Below are positions 6,952 to 15,979 of a DNA stretch of 64,000 bases, one piece after another (the first letter of the stretch is position 1; the number at the start of each line of letters is the position of its first letter). A program made the translations under genes and the position numbers. The DNA lies in the NCBI RefSeq assembly GCF_019195455.1, contig NZ_JAIMBW010000001.1, forward strand, positions 2,666,001 to 2,730,000, written 5' to 3'. The notes under the pieces are model-generated. The model made no database searches, was not told the origin of the DNA, and saw nothing but the letters and a program-made list of their open reading frames with translations. This stretch comes from Gymnodinialimonas phycosphaerae. Its GTDB lineage: Bacteria > Pseudomonadota > Alphaproteobacteria > Rhodobacterales > Rhodobacteraceae.

Positions 6952-9140
6952 CAGCGCAGTCGCAAGGCGTTTAGCGACACGGTCAGAGACGAGCTGGACA
7001 TCGCCAAAGCCGCGATCAGCGGCGAACAGAGGCCCGCAACCGCCAGTGGCACGGCGAGCAAGTTGTAAACGGAGGCGATGGTGAAATTCTCCTTTATGCG
7101 GCGACGAGCAGAAACCGCTGTCGCCATGGCATCCAGGATCGGCGCAAGGCTGCCGCCCGTCAACACCATATCCGATGCAGCGCGCGCCGCCTCCAACGCC
7201 GAGGCCGGTGAGATCGACACATCCGCCGCCGCCAGCGCCGCCGTGTCATTCATCCCGTCACCCACCATCAGAACGCGCCGCCCCTCGGCCGACAAGGCCG
7301 CAATCGCCTCGGCCTTCGCGGCAGGGTGCGCCTCGAAGATGACCTCTTCAATGCCGATGCGGGCCGCGAAGCGGGTTACGGCGGCCTCGACATCGCCGGA
7401 CACCAACACGACGCGCTTGCCCTGAGCTTGCAAGCCCGCGACCAGCTCTGCCGCGCCTTCGCGCAAGGTATCGGTGAAGGTGATGGCCTGTGCGGGTGCC
7501 TCGCCGATGCGAAGGTACGTGGCAGTTGTTCCGACAGCCTCACCGCCGCCGACCCAGGCCGCGCGCCCCAGTCGAACGGGTTTTCCCTCCCACAGACCTT
7601 CCACACCAAACCCCGGCTGCTCGCGGATGTCATCCACCTGCACGGGCCGGACCCCTTGCGCGGTCAATTCCCGCGCAATGGCCGCAGCCAACGGATGGGC
7701 AGAGCCCTGCGAAAGGGCGAGTGCAATGCCGCCTGTTTGGGCATCAAACTGATCAAGACCCATAGGCTCGGGCGCGCCGTCGGTTAGCGTGCCGGTCTTG
7801 TCGAACACCACCGTGTCGACCTGGGCCAGCCGCTCCAATGCGGTACCGTTTTTGATTAGAAGGCCCTTGCGAAACAGGCGCGCCGAGGCCGCAGTGGTCA
7901 CGGCTGGCACGGCCAACCCAAGCGCACAGGGGCAGGTGATTATCAGCACCGCCGCCGCGATGTTCAACGCCACGCGCAGGTCCCATGTGGCGACAAACCA
8001 ACCGATGGCCGCAAGGGCCGAGATGATGTGGACACCCGGCGCGTAAAGCTTGGCGGCGGCATCCGCGAGAGAGGTGTAATTGTTGCGCCCGGCCTCGGCC
8101 ACGGCGATCAAATCAGTGATCCGTGCAAGATCCGTATCACGACCCGCAGCTTGCACTTCGACCGTGATCGGGCCGGTCAGATTGGACTCACCAGCGTGCA
8201 CCGCGTCGCCGGGAGCGGCGGCAGCAGGAAGCGTTTCACCGGTCATCAAAGAGCGGTCCAGCTCGGTCGTGCCCTCCGTCACCACCCCGTCGACAGGGAT
8301 GCGACCACCGGGCAACACGCGCACCAGATCGCCGGGCGCCAAGTCGGCAACGCCGACGGTTTCCGTCACCTGCCCGTTCAGACGCAGGGCGCGCGGGACT
8401 TCCAGAGCGGCCAATTCCTGTGCGGCAGAGCGCGCGTTGGCGCGGGTGCGGTGATCCAGGTAGCGCCCCGCCAGAAGAAAGGTGCACAGCGCGATCGCGG
8501 CGTCGAAATAGGCGTGCTCGCCCGACAGCATCGTCTCATAGAGCGAAGTGCCAACGGCAAGAATGATGGCAAGAGAGATCGGCACGTCCATGTTCAGACG
8601 GCCCGCCTTGAGCGCTTGAAGCGCCGAGGAATAGAACGGCTGGCCGGTGAAAATCACCGCTGGAATGGCGATTGCAGCGCTGATCCAATGCATCATGTCG
8701 CGGGTCACGCCCTCGGCGCCGGACCAGACAGCCACGGACAGAAGCATGACATTCATCATCGCGAAAACAGCGACGGCCAGACGCATCAGAAGGGCACGAC
8801 CCCGCGCGTCAACCTCGGTCGCGGCGAGGACGCCAGGATCAAGTTCATGGGCTTCATAGCCCGCCTCGGTCAACACCGCGCAAAGGGTGTCGACGTCAAC
8901 GTCAAGATCCGCCTCCACCGCCACGCGGCGGAGCGTCAGATTTACGCGCGCGTCATGGACACCGGGCAAGGCTTGCAGCGCCCGTTCAACCCCCGAAATA
9001 CAACCCGCGCAATGGATTCCGGGCACGGCCAGCATCAGGCGCGCCTCGGTCGGCGCCGAGCCTGCGATTTGCTCGGCCAATGGGGCCACGTCGCAGGCGG
9101 GGCAGGCTGACGGGCGCGCGGGGTCTGCGAAGGCGGTCAT
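6951..9140 (-). CDS. ccoI: Copper-translocating P-type ATPase CcoI (FixI)
   Basis: A protein of 729 residues, a P1B-type ATPase that supplies copper for the CuB site of CcoN. The N-terminal metal-binding domain has GIHCAGC at residues 41-47; an extra CPAC lies at 13-16. Then come membrane helices, the transport motif CPC (ITCPCALGL, about 400), the phosphorylation site DKTGTLT (about 446) and the hinge GDGMNDTAAL (about 625). The actuator motif appears as MTGETLP. The ATG overlaps the ccoH stop (9137-9140) and the stop overlaps ccoS, so translation is coupled throughout ccoGHIS. The chromosomal context separates it from a general CopA exporter. Confidence 0.97.
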   Translation of the reverse strand: MTAFADPARPSACPACDVAPLAEQIAGSAPTEARLMLAVPGIHCAGCISGVERALQALPGVHDARVNLTLRRVAVEADLDVDVDTLCAVLTEAGYEAHELDPGVLAATEVDARGRALLMRLAVAVFAMMNVMLLSVAVWSGAEGVTRDMMHWISAAIAIPAVIFTGQPFYSSALQALKAGRLNMDVPISLAIILAVGTSLYETMLSGEHAYFDAAIALCTFLLAGRYLDHRTRANARSAAQELAALEVPRALRLNGQVTETVGVADLAPGDLVRVLPGGRIPVDGVVTEGTTELDRSLMTGETLPAAAAPGDAVHAGESNLTGPITVEVQAAGRDTDLARITDLIAVAEAGRNNYTSLADAAAKLYAPGVHIISALAAIGWFVATWDLRVALNIAAAVLIITCPCALGLAVPAVTTAASARLFRKGLLIKNGTALERLAQVDTVVFDKTGTLTDGAPEPMGLDQFDAQTGGIALALSQGSAHPLAAAIARELTAQGVRPVQVDDIREQPGFGVEGLWEGKPVRLGRAAWVGGGEAVGTTATYLRIGEAPAQAITFTDTLREGAAELVAGLQAQGKRVVLVSGDVEAAVTRFAARIGIEEVIFEAHPAAKAEAIAALSAEGRRVLMVGDGMNDTAALAAADVSISPASALEAARAASDMVLTGGSLAPILDAMATAVSARRRIKENFTIASVYNLLAVPLAVAGLCSPLIAALAMSSSSLTVSLNALRLR

Positions 9141-9619
9141 CGGGCCGGGATCGTGAAGGTGATGTTGTGGCGATAATCGATCCCGTCACGCGACGTTCCG
9201 GTCATCCGCAGACGCCAGCGGCCCACGTCAAGCTCGGCCGGGGCGATGAGGGTGCCATTGGGACCCCGCGTCAGTTCCAACATCTGGTCGTTGGCCCGCG
9301 TGGTGGGGCGGGTCAACAACGCTTCAAATTCGGCCGGGTAGACGGGCCGTCCTTCCGTATCGACAAGCGTAAGGGTCAGTTGGGTCTCAGTGGTCTCGAC
9401 CGAGGCCTCCCATCCAAGCGCCTCTTGGGCATGGCGGCGGACATCGAAGGTCTGGCTGTCGGCGTAGCTGGAGGACACCTCCAGCCCCGGAAAAGTCGAA
9501 ACCGCCTGAAACGCCATGAACAGGTTCACGCCGATGATGATACCGAAGCCGCCACCGAAGATTCCGAGGACATGCCAGCCGTTGAGTTTGCGCGGGGTAG
9601 TGGGCGTATCTGTGGTCAT
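9137..9619 (-). CDS. ccoH: Cytochrome cbb3 assembly protein CcoH (FixH)
   Basis: A 160-residue protein with a single N-terminal membrane helix (about residues 16-36, IFGGGFGIIIGVNLFMAF) and a periplasmic beta-rich domain, the FixH layout. CcoH associates with the cbb3 subunits during assembly. It overlaps ccoG upstream and ccoI downstream by four bases each (ATGA), so start and end are well fixed. No metal-binding motif is visible. Confidence 0.94.
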   Translation of the reverse strand: MTTDTPTTPRKLNGWHVLGIFGGGFGIIIGVNLFMAFQAVSTFPGLEVSSSYADSQTFDVRRHAQEALGWEASVETTETQLTLTLVDTEGRPVYPAEFEALLTRPTTRANDQMLELTRGPNGTLIAPAELDVGRWRLRMTGTSRDGIDYRHNITFTIPAR

Positions 9620-11037
9620 TGTGCTGCCTGTCCAAAGAAGGTTTGCGATTGATAGGCACGCTCATTGGTACCGAATTCCTCGACCCAGAAGCGGAGGTCT
9701 GTGCGCTCTTGCGTGGCGGCGGGATCGTCGGGCCGCGCGATCACGTAGACCCGCTGAAGGAAGCTTTCATCTGCCGGAACCTCTACCATCAAGTCCTGGC
9801 TCCCTTCCAGATCCACGCGCAGGATCTCTTCCGACGTGACGCCGACGCGGAACACGGTATCGTCGCCGGACATGTTCCTGATGCGGAGGTCGTAGGTGTT
9901 GCGGATTGAACCATCGGACAGCGTCACGAACTGCGGGTTGCGCACGGCGGCGACGGTCAGATCGATCTCGGACCGGATGAACAGCGCGACCACAAGTCCG
10001 ATGCCAATAGCGGACCACAGGGCGGTGTAGATCAGCGTCCGGGGGCGGAAGATATGCCGCAGGATCGGGATTTTCTTGTTGCCCGCGCGCTCGTAGGCTT
10101 CATCGGTCAGCGCGAGGTAGTCAATCAAGCCACGCTCGCGGCCCGTCTTGTCCATGATCTCGTCGCAGGCGTCGATGCAAAGCGCGCAGGTAATGCACTC
10201 CATCTGTTGACCATCGCGAATGTCGATGCCCATGGGGCAGACGTTCACGCAGGCGTTGCAGTCGATGCAATCGCCCAGGTTATCGCGGTCCTTGCCCCTG
10301 CCCCGAGGCTCACCGCGCCAATCGCGGTAGGCGACCGTAATGGAATGCTCATCCATCATGGCCCCCTGTATACGGGGCCATGGGCAGGCGTAGATGCAGA
10401 TCTGCTCGCGGGCGAAGCCGCCGAAGAAGAATGTCGTGGCCGTCAGAACACCCACGGTGGCATAAGCCACGAACGCGGCCTGGCCAGTAAGAAGGTCACG
10501 CAACAGCGTGGGCGCGTCTGCAAAATAGAAGACCCAGGCGCCGCCGGTGGCGACCGCGATCAGCAGCCAGACGATCCACTTGGTCACGCGAAGACGCCAT
10601 TTGTGGAAATCCCATTTCGATTTCCACAGGCGCAGGCGGGCATTTCGATCGCCCTCGATCCAGCGTTCTACCGTGTAGAAAAGGTCCGTCCAGACAGTCT
10701 GCGGGCAAGTATAGCCGCACCAGACCCGACCCAGTGCAGAGGTGAACAGGAACAACCCAAGGCCCGCCATGATCAGAAGGCCCGCCACAAAGTAGAATTC
10801 GTGGGGCCAGATCTCGATCCAGAAGAAGAAGAAGCGTCGGCCTCCCATATCAACGAGGACAGCCTGGTCAGGCAGGTTGGGACCCCGGTCCCAACGGATC
10901 CATGGCGTGATATAGTAGATCCCGAGAGTGACGATCATGATCGCCCACTTGAGGTTTCGGAAATTGCCTTTGACCTTCTTGGGAAAGATCGGCTCCTGCG
11001 CCGCATAGAGCTTTGGCGGGAGGTCAGTAGATGACAT
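9616..11037 (-). CDS. ccoG: Polyferredoxin CcoG (FixG/RdxA), cbb3 oxidase maturation
   Basis: A protein of about 473 residues with several membrane helices in the first half, two [4Fe-4S] motifs (CIDCNACVNVCP about 258 and CITCALCIDAC about 282) and a C-terminal Ig-like FixG domain. CcoG handles copper reduction during cbb3 biogenesis. I prefer ATG 11037 (MSSTDLPPKLYAA) because AGGA lies ten bases upstream and homologues begin near this point. ATG 11091, or a TTG at 11103, would extend it. An FNR box lies at 11106-11119, so the ccoGHIS genes probably have their own FnrL-controlled promoter besides any read-through from ccoNOQP. Confidence 0.95.
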   Translation of the reverse strand: MSSTDLPPKLYAAQEPIFPKKVKGNFRNLKWAIMIVTLGIYYITPWIRWDRGPNLPDQAVLVDMGGRRFFFFWIEIWPHEFYFVAGLLIMAGLGLFLFTSALGRVWCGYTCPQTVWTDLFYTVERWIEGDRNARLRLWKSKWDFHKWRLRVTKWIVWLLIAVATGGAWVFYFADAPTLLRDLLTGQAAFVAYATVGVLTATTFFFGGFAREQICIYACPWPRIQGAMMDEHSITVAYRDWRGEPRGRGKDRDNLGDCIDCNACVNVCPMGIDIRDGQQMECITCALCIDACDEIMDKTGRERGLIDYLALTDEAYERAGNKKIPILRHIFRPRTLIYTALWSAIGIGLVVALFIRSEIDLTVAAVRNPQFVTLSDGSIRNTYDLRIRNMSGDDTVFRVGVTSEEILRVDLEGSQDLMVEVPADESFLQRVYVIARPDDPAATQERTDLRFWVEEFGTNERAYQSQTFFGQAAQ

Positions 11038-11105
11038 GTTCTGGTTGTCCTGAGAATCGGTTTCTGTTCGCTCTTCAGGTGTAGCTGCCATCCCCTTGCG
11101 CAACC

Positions 11106-11119
11106 TTGACGTGGATCAA
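11106..11119 (-). promoter_or_regulatory. FNR/FnrL box upstream of ccoG
   Basis: TTGAC-GTGG-ATCAA matches the FNR consensus TTGAT-N4-ATCAA at nine of ten conserved positions. It lies about 70 bases before the preferred ccoG start and between the ccoP terminator and ccoG. In Rhodobacter relatives the rdxBHIS operon is FnrL-dependent. Confidence 0.85.
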
Positions 11120-11291
11120 AGGCCAGACGCAAAGCGCCCCCCGATATGGAGGGCGGTAAAGGCCACATGTCGTGGCCACTGATCTTGGTTCAAGCGCCTC
11201 ACGCGCGCCGAGATGCACACGATCATTTGCGGTGCTTCATCTGTTTGCGGTAGCTCATCAGAATCAGGAAAGGCGGGCTGACAGGTGCCCC

Positions 11292-11348
11292 AAAAGCAAA
11301 AACACCAGCTCCCCCGATAAAGCGCGAACAGGACGAGGGGGCTGGTGC
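11292..11348 (-). terminator. Rho-independent terminator after ccoNOQP
   Basis: Read on the minus strand, CACCAGC-CCCC pairs with GGGG-(A)-GCTGGTG with one bulge, and the stem is followed by TTTTTGCTTTT. It starts about 95 bases after the ccoP stop. The 339-base stretch between ccoP and ccoG holds this element and the FNR box. I saw no credible gene in it. Confidence 0.75.
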
Positions 11349-11442
11349 TGAACCTGCGGCGATGGAAGCCACAGGTTGTCCAGTATCGAGGGGCGCCGCC
11401 GATTTGGATCACCGCCCCCGGTCGCAAACTCACGCGGCCGCG

Positions 11443-12330
11443 TTATTCACCGCCGCCAAGGCTGTGAACGTAGATCGCCGCAGCGTTGACTTCGGCCTCG
11501 CTCAGACGACCGGACCACGGGGGCATCACGCCGAAGCGGGAATAGCGCACCGTTTCCTCGATCGCCTCAGGCGTACCACCGTAAAGCCAGATGCGGTCCG
11601 TCAGGTTCGGCGCGCCAAGGAAGCGGTCCCCCATGGCGTTGTCCCCGTGGCAGGCGGCGCAATTGTTGAGGAAGACCTCTTCCCCCGCCGAAGCCAGGGT
11701 CGCGTCGGCTTCTTGTTCGGACACACTCAAGACGTAGTTGACCACCTGAGAGACTTCTTCATCGGTCAGTATCTCGTCGAACGCCGTCATCTCGGACCAA
11801 CGCGCGCTGGGGTCATCCTCGTTGCGGATGCCGTGGGCGATGGTCATCTGGATGTCCTCCACCGTGCCGCCCCAGAGCCAATCGTCGTCCAGAAGGTTCG
11901 GATAGCCACCCGCTTGCACGCCAGCCGCACCGCGACCGTGGCATTGGGAACACCAGTTGGCGAAGGTCGAGCTGCCGGACTGGATCGCGTAGTTGTAGAG
12001 GTCCGGCATGTCAGTCTGCGTCACAGACGCCAGTTCCACATCGACCAGCTGCGTACGCAGATTGGTGTTAAGCGCATCATAACGCTCGATATCTTCGGCA
12101 ACTTGGGCGCGGGTGGAGAACCCGAGAAGGCCCGGCGTCGCCCCGGAAATCATCGGCCATGCGGGGTAGGCGATCGTGTAGACCACGCCCCAGGCGATGG
12201 TGATGTAGAGACACCACAGCCACCAACGCGGCAGCGGGTTATTGAATTCCTGGATGCCGTCCCAGACGTGACCCGTCGTTTCGGGATCACCCTCTTGAAG
12301 GTTCGAGGGATTGGTTTTCTTGTCGGTCAT
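11443..12330 (-). CDS. ccoP: cbb3 cytochrome c oxidase subunit III, dihaem cytochrome CcoP
   Basis: A 295-residue protein that carries electrons to CcoO/CcoN. One membrane helix (about residues 37-55, WLWCLYITIAWGVVY) anchors two c-type haem domains: CSQCH at about 127 and CAACH at about 224. Candidate Met ligands follow each domain (for example GVMPPW near the end). The ATG overlaps the ccoQ stop by four bases. A terminator follows. Length and order ccoN-O-Q-P are canonical. Confidence 0.97.
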   Translation of the reverse strand: MTDKKTNPSNLQEGDPETTGHVWDGIQEFNNPLPRWWLWCLYITIAWGVVYTIAYPAWPMISGATPGLLGFSTRAQVAEDIERYDALNTNLRTQLVDVELASVTQTDMPDLYNYAIQSGSSTFANWCSQCHGRGAAGVQAGGYPNLLDDDWLWGGTVEDIQMTIAHGIRNEDDPSARWSEMTAFDEILTDEEVSQVVNYVLSVSEQEADATLASAGEEVFLNNCAACHGDNAMGDRFLGAPNLTDRIWLYGGTPEAIEETVRYSRFGVMPPWSGRLSEAEVNAAAIYVHSLGGGE

Positions 12331-12536
12331 TGGCGGGCCTCCTTGGAATGGGCCGCAGAGATGTCTTGATCTGACGCGGGTTTGTCATCGTGACGGAAGG
12401 GAATATCGGCGGTGTCCTCATGGACAGAGCGAGATCCCGGCCGAAAGGCGTAGAGGACGAAGCCCAGGAAGCTGAGCACCAGAAACACGGTGCCGATGCT
12501 GCCGGAAAGCTCGCGGAGAACGGTATAGTCTTGCAT
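12327..12536 (-). CDS. ccoQ: cbb3 oxidase small subunit CcoQ
   Basis: A 69-residue protein with one membrane helix (about residues 13-30, IGTVFLVLSFLGFVLYAF) and then a basic/charged tail with FRPGSRS, the typical CcoQ turn. CcoQ stabilises CcoP in the complex. It sits between ccoO and ccoP; its stop overlaps the ccoP start as ATGA. Confidence 0.95.
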   Translation of the reverse strand: MQDYTVLRELSGSIGTVFLVLSFLGFVLYAFRPGSRSVHEDTADIPFRHDDKPASDQDISAAHSKEARQ

Positions 12537-12550
12537 GGCTCCCCCCTCCC

Positions 12551-13273
12551 CTAGCGGCTTTCGTCCGGCGTGAAGGTCGAGAAATCAACCATCGTGCCGA
12601 GCACTTGCAGATAGGCAATCAGCGCGTCCATTTCTGTCACGTCCGGGTTGCCGTCGAAGTCGCGTTGCTGCGCGCCGGGGTAGCGATCCGTCACACCCCC
12701 GTCACCGAAGTCGGTGGCCTGTTCGATGAAGTCGAACTGCGCGTTCTCGATCATCTCATCGGTGTAGGGGACGCCCACGAAGCGGTGGGTCGTCATCAGA
12801 TCGGCGATCCGCGCGCCATCGACGTCCACGTCCGCGAGGAAGGCGTAGGGAGGCATGACGCTTTCGGGCACCACGGATTGCGGGCTGATCAAGTGATCAT
12901 AGTGCCATTCATCCGAGTAGCGCCCCCCGACCCGGGCCAAGTCGGGCCCGGTTCGTTTCGACCCCCACTGAAACGGGTGATCGTAGCGGCTTTCGGCGGC
13001 CAGAGAGTAGTGACCATACCGCTCCACCTCATCGCGCATCGGGCGGATCATCTGGGAGTGGCAGTTGTAGCAGCCCTCCCGGATGTAAATCTCACGCCCT
13101 GCCAACTCCAGCGGAGAGTAGGGGCGAACGCCCTCAACATCCTCGATGGTGTTTTCCAGGTAGAACAGCGGCGCAATCTCCACCACGCCACCGACGGCCA
13201 CGACCACGAAGCTCAGCGCCAGAAGCAGCGTTGCGTTGGTCTCGATCTTCTTGTGTTTGTCTAGAATTCCCAT
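12551..13273 (-). CDS. ccoO: cbb3 cytochrome c oxidase subunit II, monohaem cytochrome CcoO
   Basis: A 240-residue protein. An N-terminal membrane helix ([20 protein letters not shown]) is followed by the mono-haem motif CYNCH at about residue 68, in the highly conserved [14 protein letters not shown] context. AAGGAG lies just before the ATG at 13273. The 14-base gap to ccoN and to ccoQ supports one transcript. It passes electrons from CcoP to the CcoN active site. Confidence 0.97.
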   Translation of the reverse strand: MGILDKHKKIETNATLLLALSFVVVAVGGVVEIAPLFYLENTIEDVEGVRPYSPLELAGREIYIREGCYNCHSQMIRPMRDEVERYGHYSLAAESRYDHPFQWGSKRTGPDLARVGGRYSDEWHYDHLISPQSVVPESVMPPYAFLADVDVDGARIADLMTTHRFVGVPYTDEMIENAQFDFIEQATDFGDGGVTDRYPGAQQRDFDGNPDVTEMDALIAYLQVLGTMVDFSTFTPDESR

Positions 13274-13287
13274 AACTCCGGATCTCC

Positions 13288-14889
13288 TTATTCTGCTGGA
13301 ACTGCAGAGTTGGTGTCGGCTACAGCCTCACCACTTCTGACAGTCATCCACAGGTTCCAGGCCATGATCAGCGCACCGGCGAGGAACATGATTCCACCCA
13401 AGCCCCGGACCACATACATCGGGAATTTCGCAGCCACCGTGTCGGCAAACGAGTTCACGAGGAAGCCTTGCGCATCGACTTCACGCCACATCAGGCCTTC
13501 CATGATGCCACTCACCCACATCGACGAGGCGTAGAGAACGATCCCCACGGTCGCGAGCCAGAAGTGAATGCTGACTGCCTTGATGGAATAGAGCGCCCGC
13601 CGGTTCCACAGTTTGGGGAAAAGGTAGTAGAGCATCCCGAAGGTCACCATGCCGTTCCACCCCAGCGCACCGGAGTGCACGTGGCCGATCGTCCAGTCGG
13701 TGTAGTGCGACAGGGAGTTCACGGCGCGGATCGACATCATCGGACCTTCAAAGGTCGACATGCCGTAGAACGCCAGCGAGGTGACCATCATCCGCAGGAT
13801 CGGGTCGGTGCGCAGCTTGTCCCATGCCCCTTGCAGGGTCATCAGGCCGTTGATCATGCCGCCCCAGGAGGGCATCCACAGCACGATCGAGAACACCATG
13901 CCAAGGGTCGAGGCCCAATCCGGCAAAGCGGTGTAGTGCAGGTGGTGCGGACCCGCCCAGATGTACAAGAAGATCAGGGCCCAGAAGTGGATGATCGACA
14001 GCTTGTAGGAATAAACGGGGCGGCCTGCCTGCTTCGGCACGAAGTAGTACATCATGCCAAGGAAGCCCGCCGTCAGGAAGAAGCCCACGGCGTTGTGGCC
14101 GTACCACCATTGCGTCATGGCGTTCTGCACGCCCGACATCACCTGCACCGAGCGGGAGCCATAGATGCTGACCGGGATCGACATGTTGTTGACCAGGTGC
14201 AGCATGGCGACCGTTACGATGAACGACAGCAAGAACCAGTTGGCCACGTAGATGTGCGGCTCTTTCCGGGTCAGGATGGTGCCCATGTAGGTAATCAGGA
14301 AAGCGACCCAGACGACCGTCAACCAAAGGTCAACGTACCACTCGGGCTCTGCGTATTCCTGGCTTTGCGTGGCGCCCAGAAGATAGCCGGTCGCTGCCAG
14401 AACGATGAACAGCTGGTAGCCCCAGAAGACGAACCAGCTTAGGTTGCCGCCCCATTGGCGGACCGCACAGGTGCGTTGGCCGATGTAGAAGGTGGCTGCG
14501 ATCAGGGCGTTACCGCCAAACGCGAAAATCACCGCAGAGGTGTGAAGGGGCCGAAGGCGACCGAAGTTGAGGTAGGGTTGCGCCCACTCGAAGTTGAGGA
14601 CCGGGAATGCCAGTTGGAAGGCGATGAACACCCCCACCAGAAAGCCCGTGCAACCCCAAAACACGGTGGCAATCGCCGCCGCCCTCACCGGGCCATCCAT
14701 GTATTCTCCAACAGGTGCTGGTACTTTCTCTTCCCCGGTGCGGCGCAGTTGCCACAGGAAAAGGCCACCAGCCACCAGCATGATCAGGACCGCATGCACC
14801 TTGTAGGCCAGGTCCAGTCCGTAATTCGCGGCAATCGCCGCCAGGACCGCAATCAGCCCAAGGATCGCAAGCTTCACGTAATCAAGCAT
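13288..14889 (-). CDS. ccoN: cbb3 cytochrome c oxidase catalytic subunit CcoN
   Basis: A 533-residue haem-copper oxidase subunit I of C-type with about 12 membrane helices. Conserved histidine-bearing stretches are visible, for example [18 protein letters not shown] (low-spin haem), [19 protein letters not shown] (CuB) and [17 protein letters not shown] (haem b3/b). It reduces O2 to water with very high affinity and pumps protons. The start ATG 14889 has GGGGA upstream. The FNR box at 14998-15011 marks oxygen-controlled expression; fnrL itself lies immediately upstream. Confidence 0.98.
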   Translation of the reverse strand: MLDYVKLAILGLIAVLAAIAANYGLDLAYKVHAVLIMLVAGGLFLWQLRRTGEEKVPAPVGEYMDGPVRAAAIATVFWGCTGFLVGVFIAFQLAFPVLNFEWAQPYLNFGRLRPLHTSAVIFAFGGNALIAATFYIGQRTCAVRQWGGNLSWFVFWGYQLFIVLAATGYLLGATQSQEYAEPEWYVDLWLTVVWVAFLITYMGTILTRKEPHIYVANWFLLSFIVTVAMLHLVNNMSIPVSIYGSRSVQVMSGVQNAMTQWWYGHNAVGFFLTAGFLGMMYYFVPKQAGRPVYSYKLSIIHFWALIFLYIWAGPHHLHYTALPDWASTLGMVFSIVLWMPSWGGMINGLMTLQGAWDKLRTDPILRMMVTSLAFYGMSTFEGPMMSIRAVNSLSHYTDWTIGHVHSGALGWNGMVTFGMLYYLFPKLWNRRALYSIKAVSIHFWLATVGIVLYASSMWVSGIMEGLMWREVDAQGFLVNSFADTVAAKFPMYVVRGLGGIMFLAGALIMAWNLWMTVRSGEAVADTNSAVPAE

Positions 14890-14997
14890 CGATCGTCCCC
14901 TTCGTTCGTGCCCTGGCCCTGCAATCGGGGAGTCCCAATGCGAGTCGCCAAAGCTGTTCCATCAGGGCCTTGATCGCGGATCGCGTCGCAACGCACC

Positions 14998-15011
14998 TTG
15001 ATCTGGGTCAA
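14998..15011 (-). promoter_or_regulatory. FNR/FnrL box upstream of ccoN
   Basis: TTGAT-CTGG-GTCAA has one mismatch to the FNR consensus and lies 109 bases before the ccoN ATG. A weaker lookalike, TTGAA-AACG-ATTAA, is at 15047-15060. The 253-base gap between ccoN and fnrL holds these sites and a weak GCCCC/GGGGC stem after fnrL (15119-15135). Confidence 0.87.
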
Positions 15012-15142
15012 GCTACGTATGAGAATACGTCGGCTGCTGCTCATCCTTGAAAACGATTAAAAAGCAACCACTTCGCCCGAAAGGCGTTGTGATTTACCGA
15101 GGAAGGTTCTTGGGAAACGCCCCAAAAAGAGGGGCAGGCACG

Positions 15143-15892
15143 CTAGGCCAGCATGCCGCCATCGGCGTCATCGCCGGTTTCGTTGAGAAGCGCATCGAAG
15201 TCCGGCACCACGATCCGGCGCTTGCCTTCCAGCAAGATCACACCGTCGCGTTTCAGCCCGGACATCTGCCGGCTCACCGTCTCAAGCGTTAGGCCGAGGT
15301 ATTCAGACATCGCCTCTCGGGTCAGGGGCAATTCAAACTGAATGTCGATGCCGGGACCCAAGTCCGAGGCGCCAGCATTGCGGCGTGCCAAGATCGCAAG
15401 GAAACTGGCGATCTTCTCTCGGGCCGTCTTGCGGCCAAGGATCAGCATCCATTCGCGGGCCGCATCCAATTCGTCCAGCGTCATCTCCAACAAGCGCTGG
15501 CTGACGTGGGGTGTGTTCGTGATCACTTCCTGGAACGGCTTGCGCCGGAAGCAGCAAAGCGTGACATCCGTTGTCGCGGTCACGTCATAGGAAACCGATG
15601 ATCGATTGGGGCGTCCGATGAAATCCGACGCCAGCAACAGACCCACCATCTGGCGGCGACCGTCTTCCATGGTCTGGGTCAAGGTCGCAACACCCGACAC
15701 CAACGAGGCGACAAAATCCATCTCGTCGCCAGCCCAAACGATCACCTCGCCAGCCGAGTAGGTGCGATAGGTCTTGATCTGCTCAAGCCGCACCAACTCA
15801 TCCGCGTCGCAATGGGCACAGACGGCTTTGTGACGAATAGGGCAGTCGGCACAATCAGTGCCGACCCTGAAGGATATCGGTCTGTCGTTCAT
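15143..15892 (-). CDS. fnrL: Anaerobic transcription regulator FnrL (Crp/Fnr family)
   Basis: A 249-residue oxygen sensor. Cysteines at 14, 17, 25 and 28 (CADCPIRHKAVCAHC) plus a central pair (LCCFRRKPF) provide the [4Fe-4S] ligands. The cNMP-type fold follows, with a C-terminal helix-turn-helix (LTREAMSEYLGLTLETVSRQ) containing the E-x2-S-R recognition pattern for TTGAT half sites. I use ATG 15892, with AGGAG seven bases upstream; the frame stays open upstream but lacks such a site. An FNR box 40 bases upstream suggests autoregulation. It is divergent from hemN, one of its likely targets. Confidence 0.97.
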   Translation of the reverse strand: MNDRPISFRVGTDCADCPIRHKAVCAHCDADELVRLEQIKTYRTYSAGEVIVWAGDEMDFVASLVSGVATLTQTMEDGRRQMVGLLLASDFIGRPNRSSVSYDVTATTDVTLCCFRRKPFQEVITNTPHVSQRLLEMTLDELDAAREWMLILGRKTAREKIASFLAILARRNAGASDLGPGIDIQFELPLTREAMSEYLGLTLETVSRQMSGLKRDGVILLEGKRRIVVPDFDALLNETGDDADGGMLA

Positions 15893-15931
15893 GGCGTGGC
15901 TCCTGTTCGCGTGAACCACGGATGTCTCTGC

Positions 15932-15945
15932 TTGATCCATGTCAA
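15932..15945. promoter_or_regulatory. FNR/FnrL box between fnrL and hemN
   Basis: TTGAT-CCAT-GTCAA, one mismatch to consensus, 40 bases before the fnrL ATG and 35 before the hemN ATG. One site in an 87-base divergent gap can serve both genes. Activation of hemN and autoregulation of fnrL are both plausible. Confidence 0.87.
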
Positions 15946-15979
15946 AGCAGTTGGTCCGGTCGTGTGGAAATGGTACCAT

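Noticed and set aside
8028..9110. 360-codon plus-strand frame opposite ccoI
   Set aside because: Antisense shadow; the protein has low-complexity composition and the ccoI motifs are all on the other strand.
11116..11433. 105-codon minus-strand frame between ccoP and ccoG
   Set aside because: It overlaps the ccoP terminator and ccoG's FNR box and has no recognisable sequence.
15047..15060. Second FNR-like site TTGAA-AACG-ATTAA
   Set aside because: Two mismatches to the conserved positions; kept only as a note beside the better site at 14998-15011.
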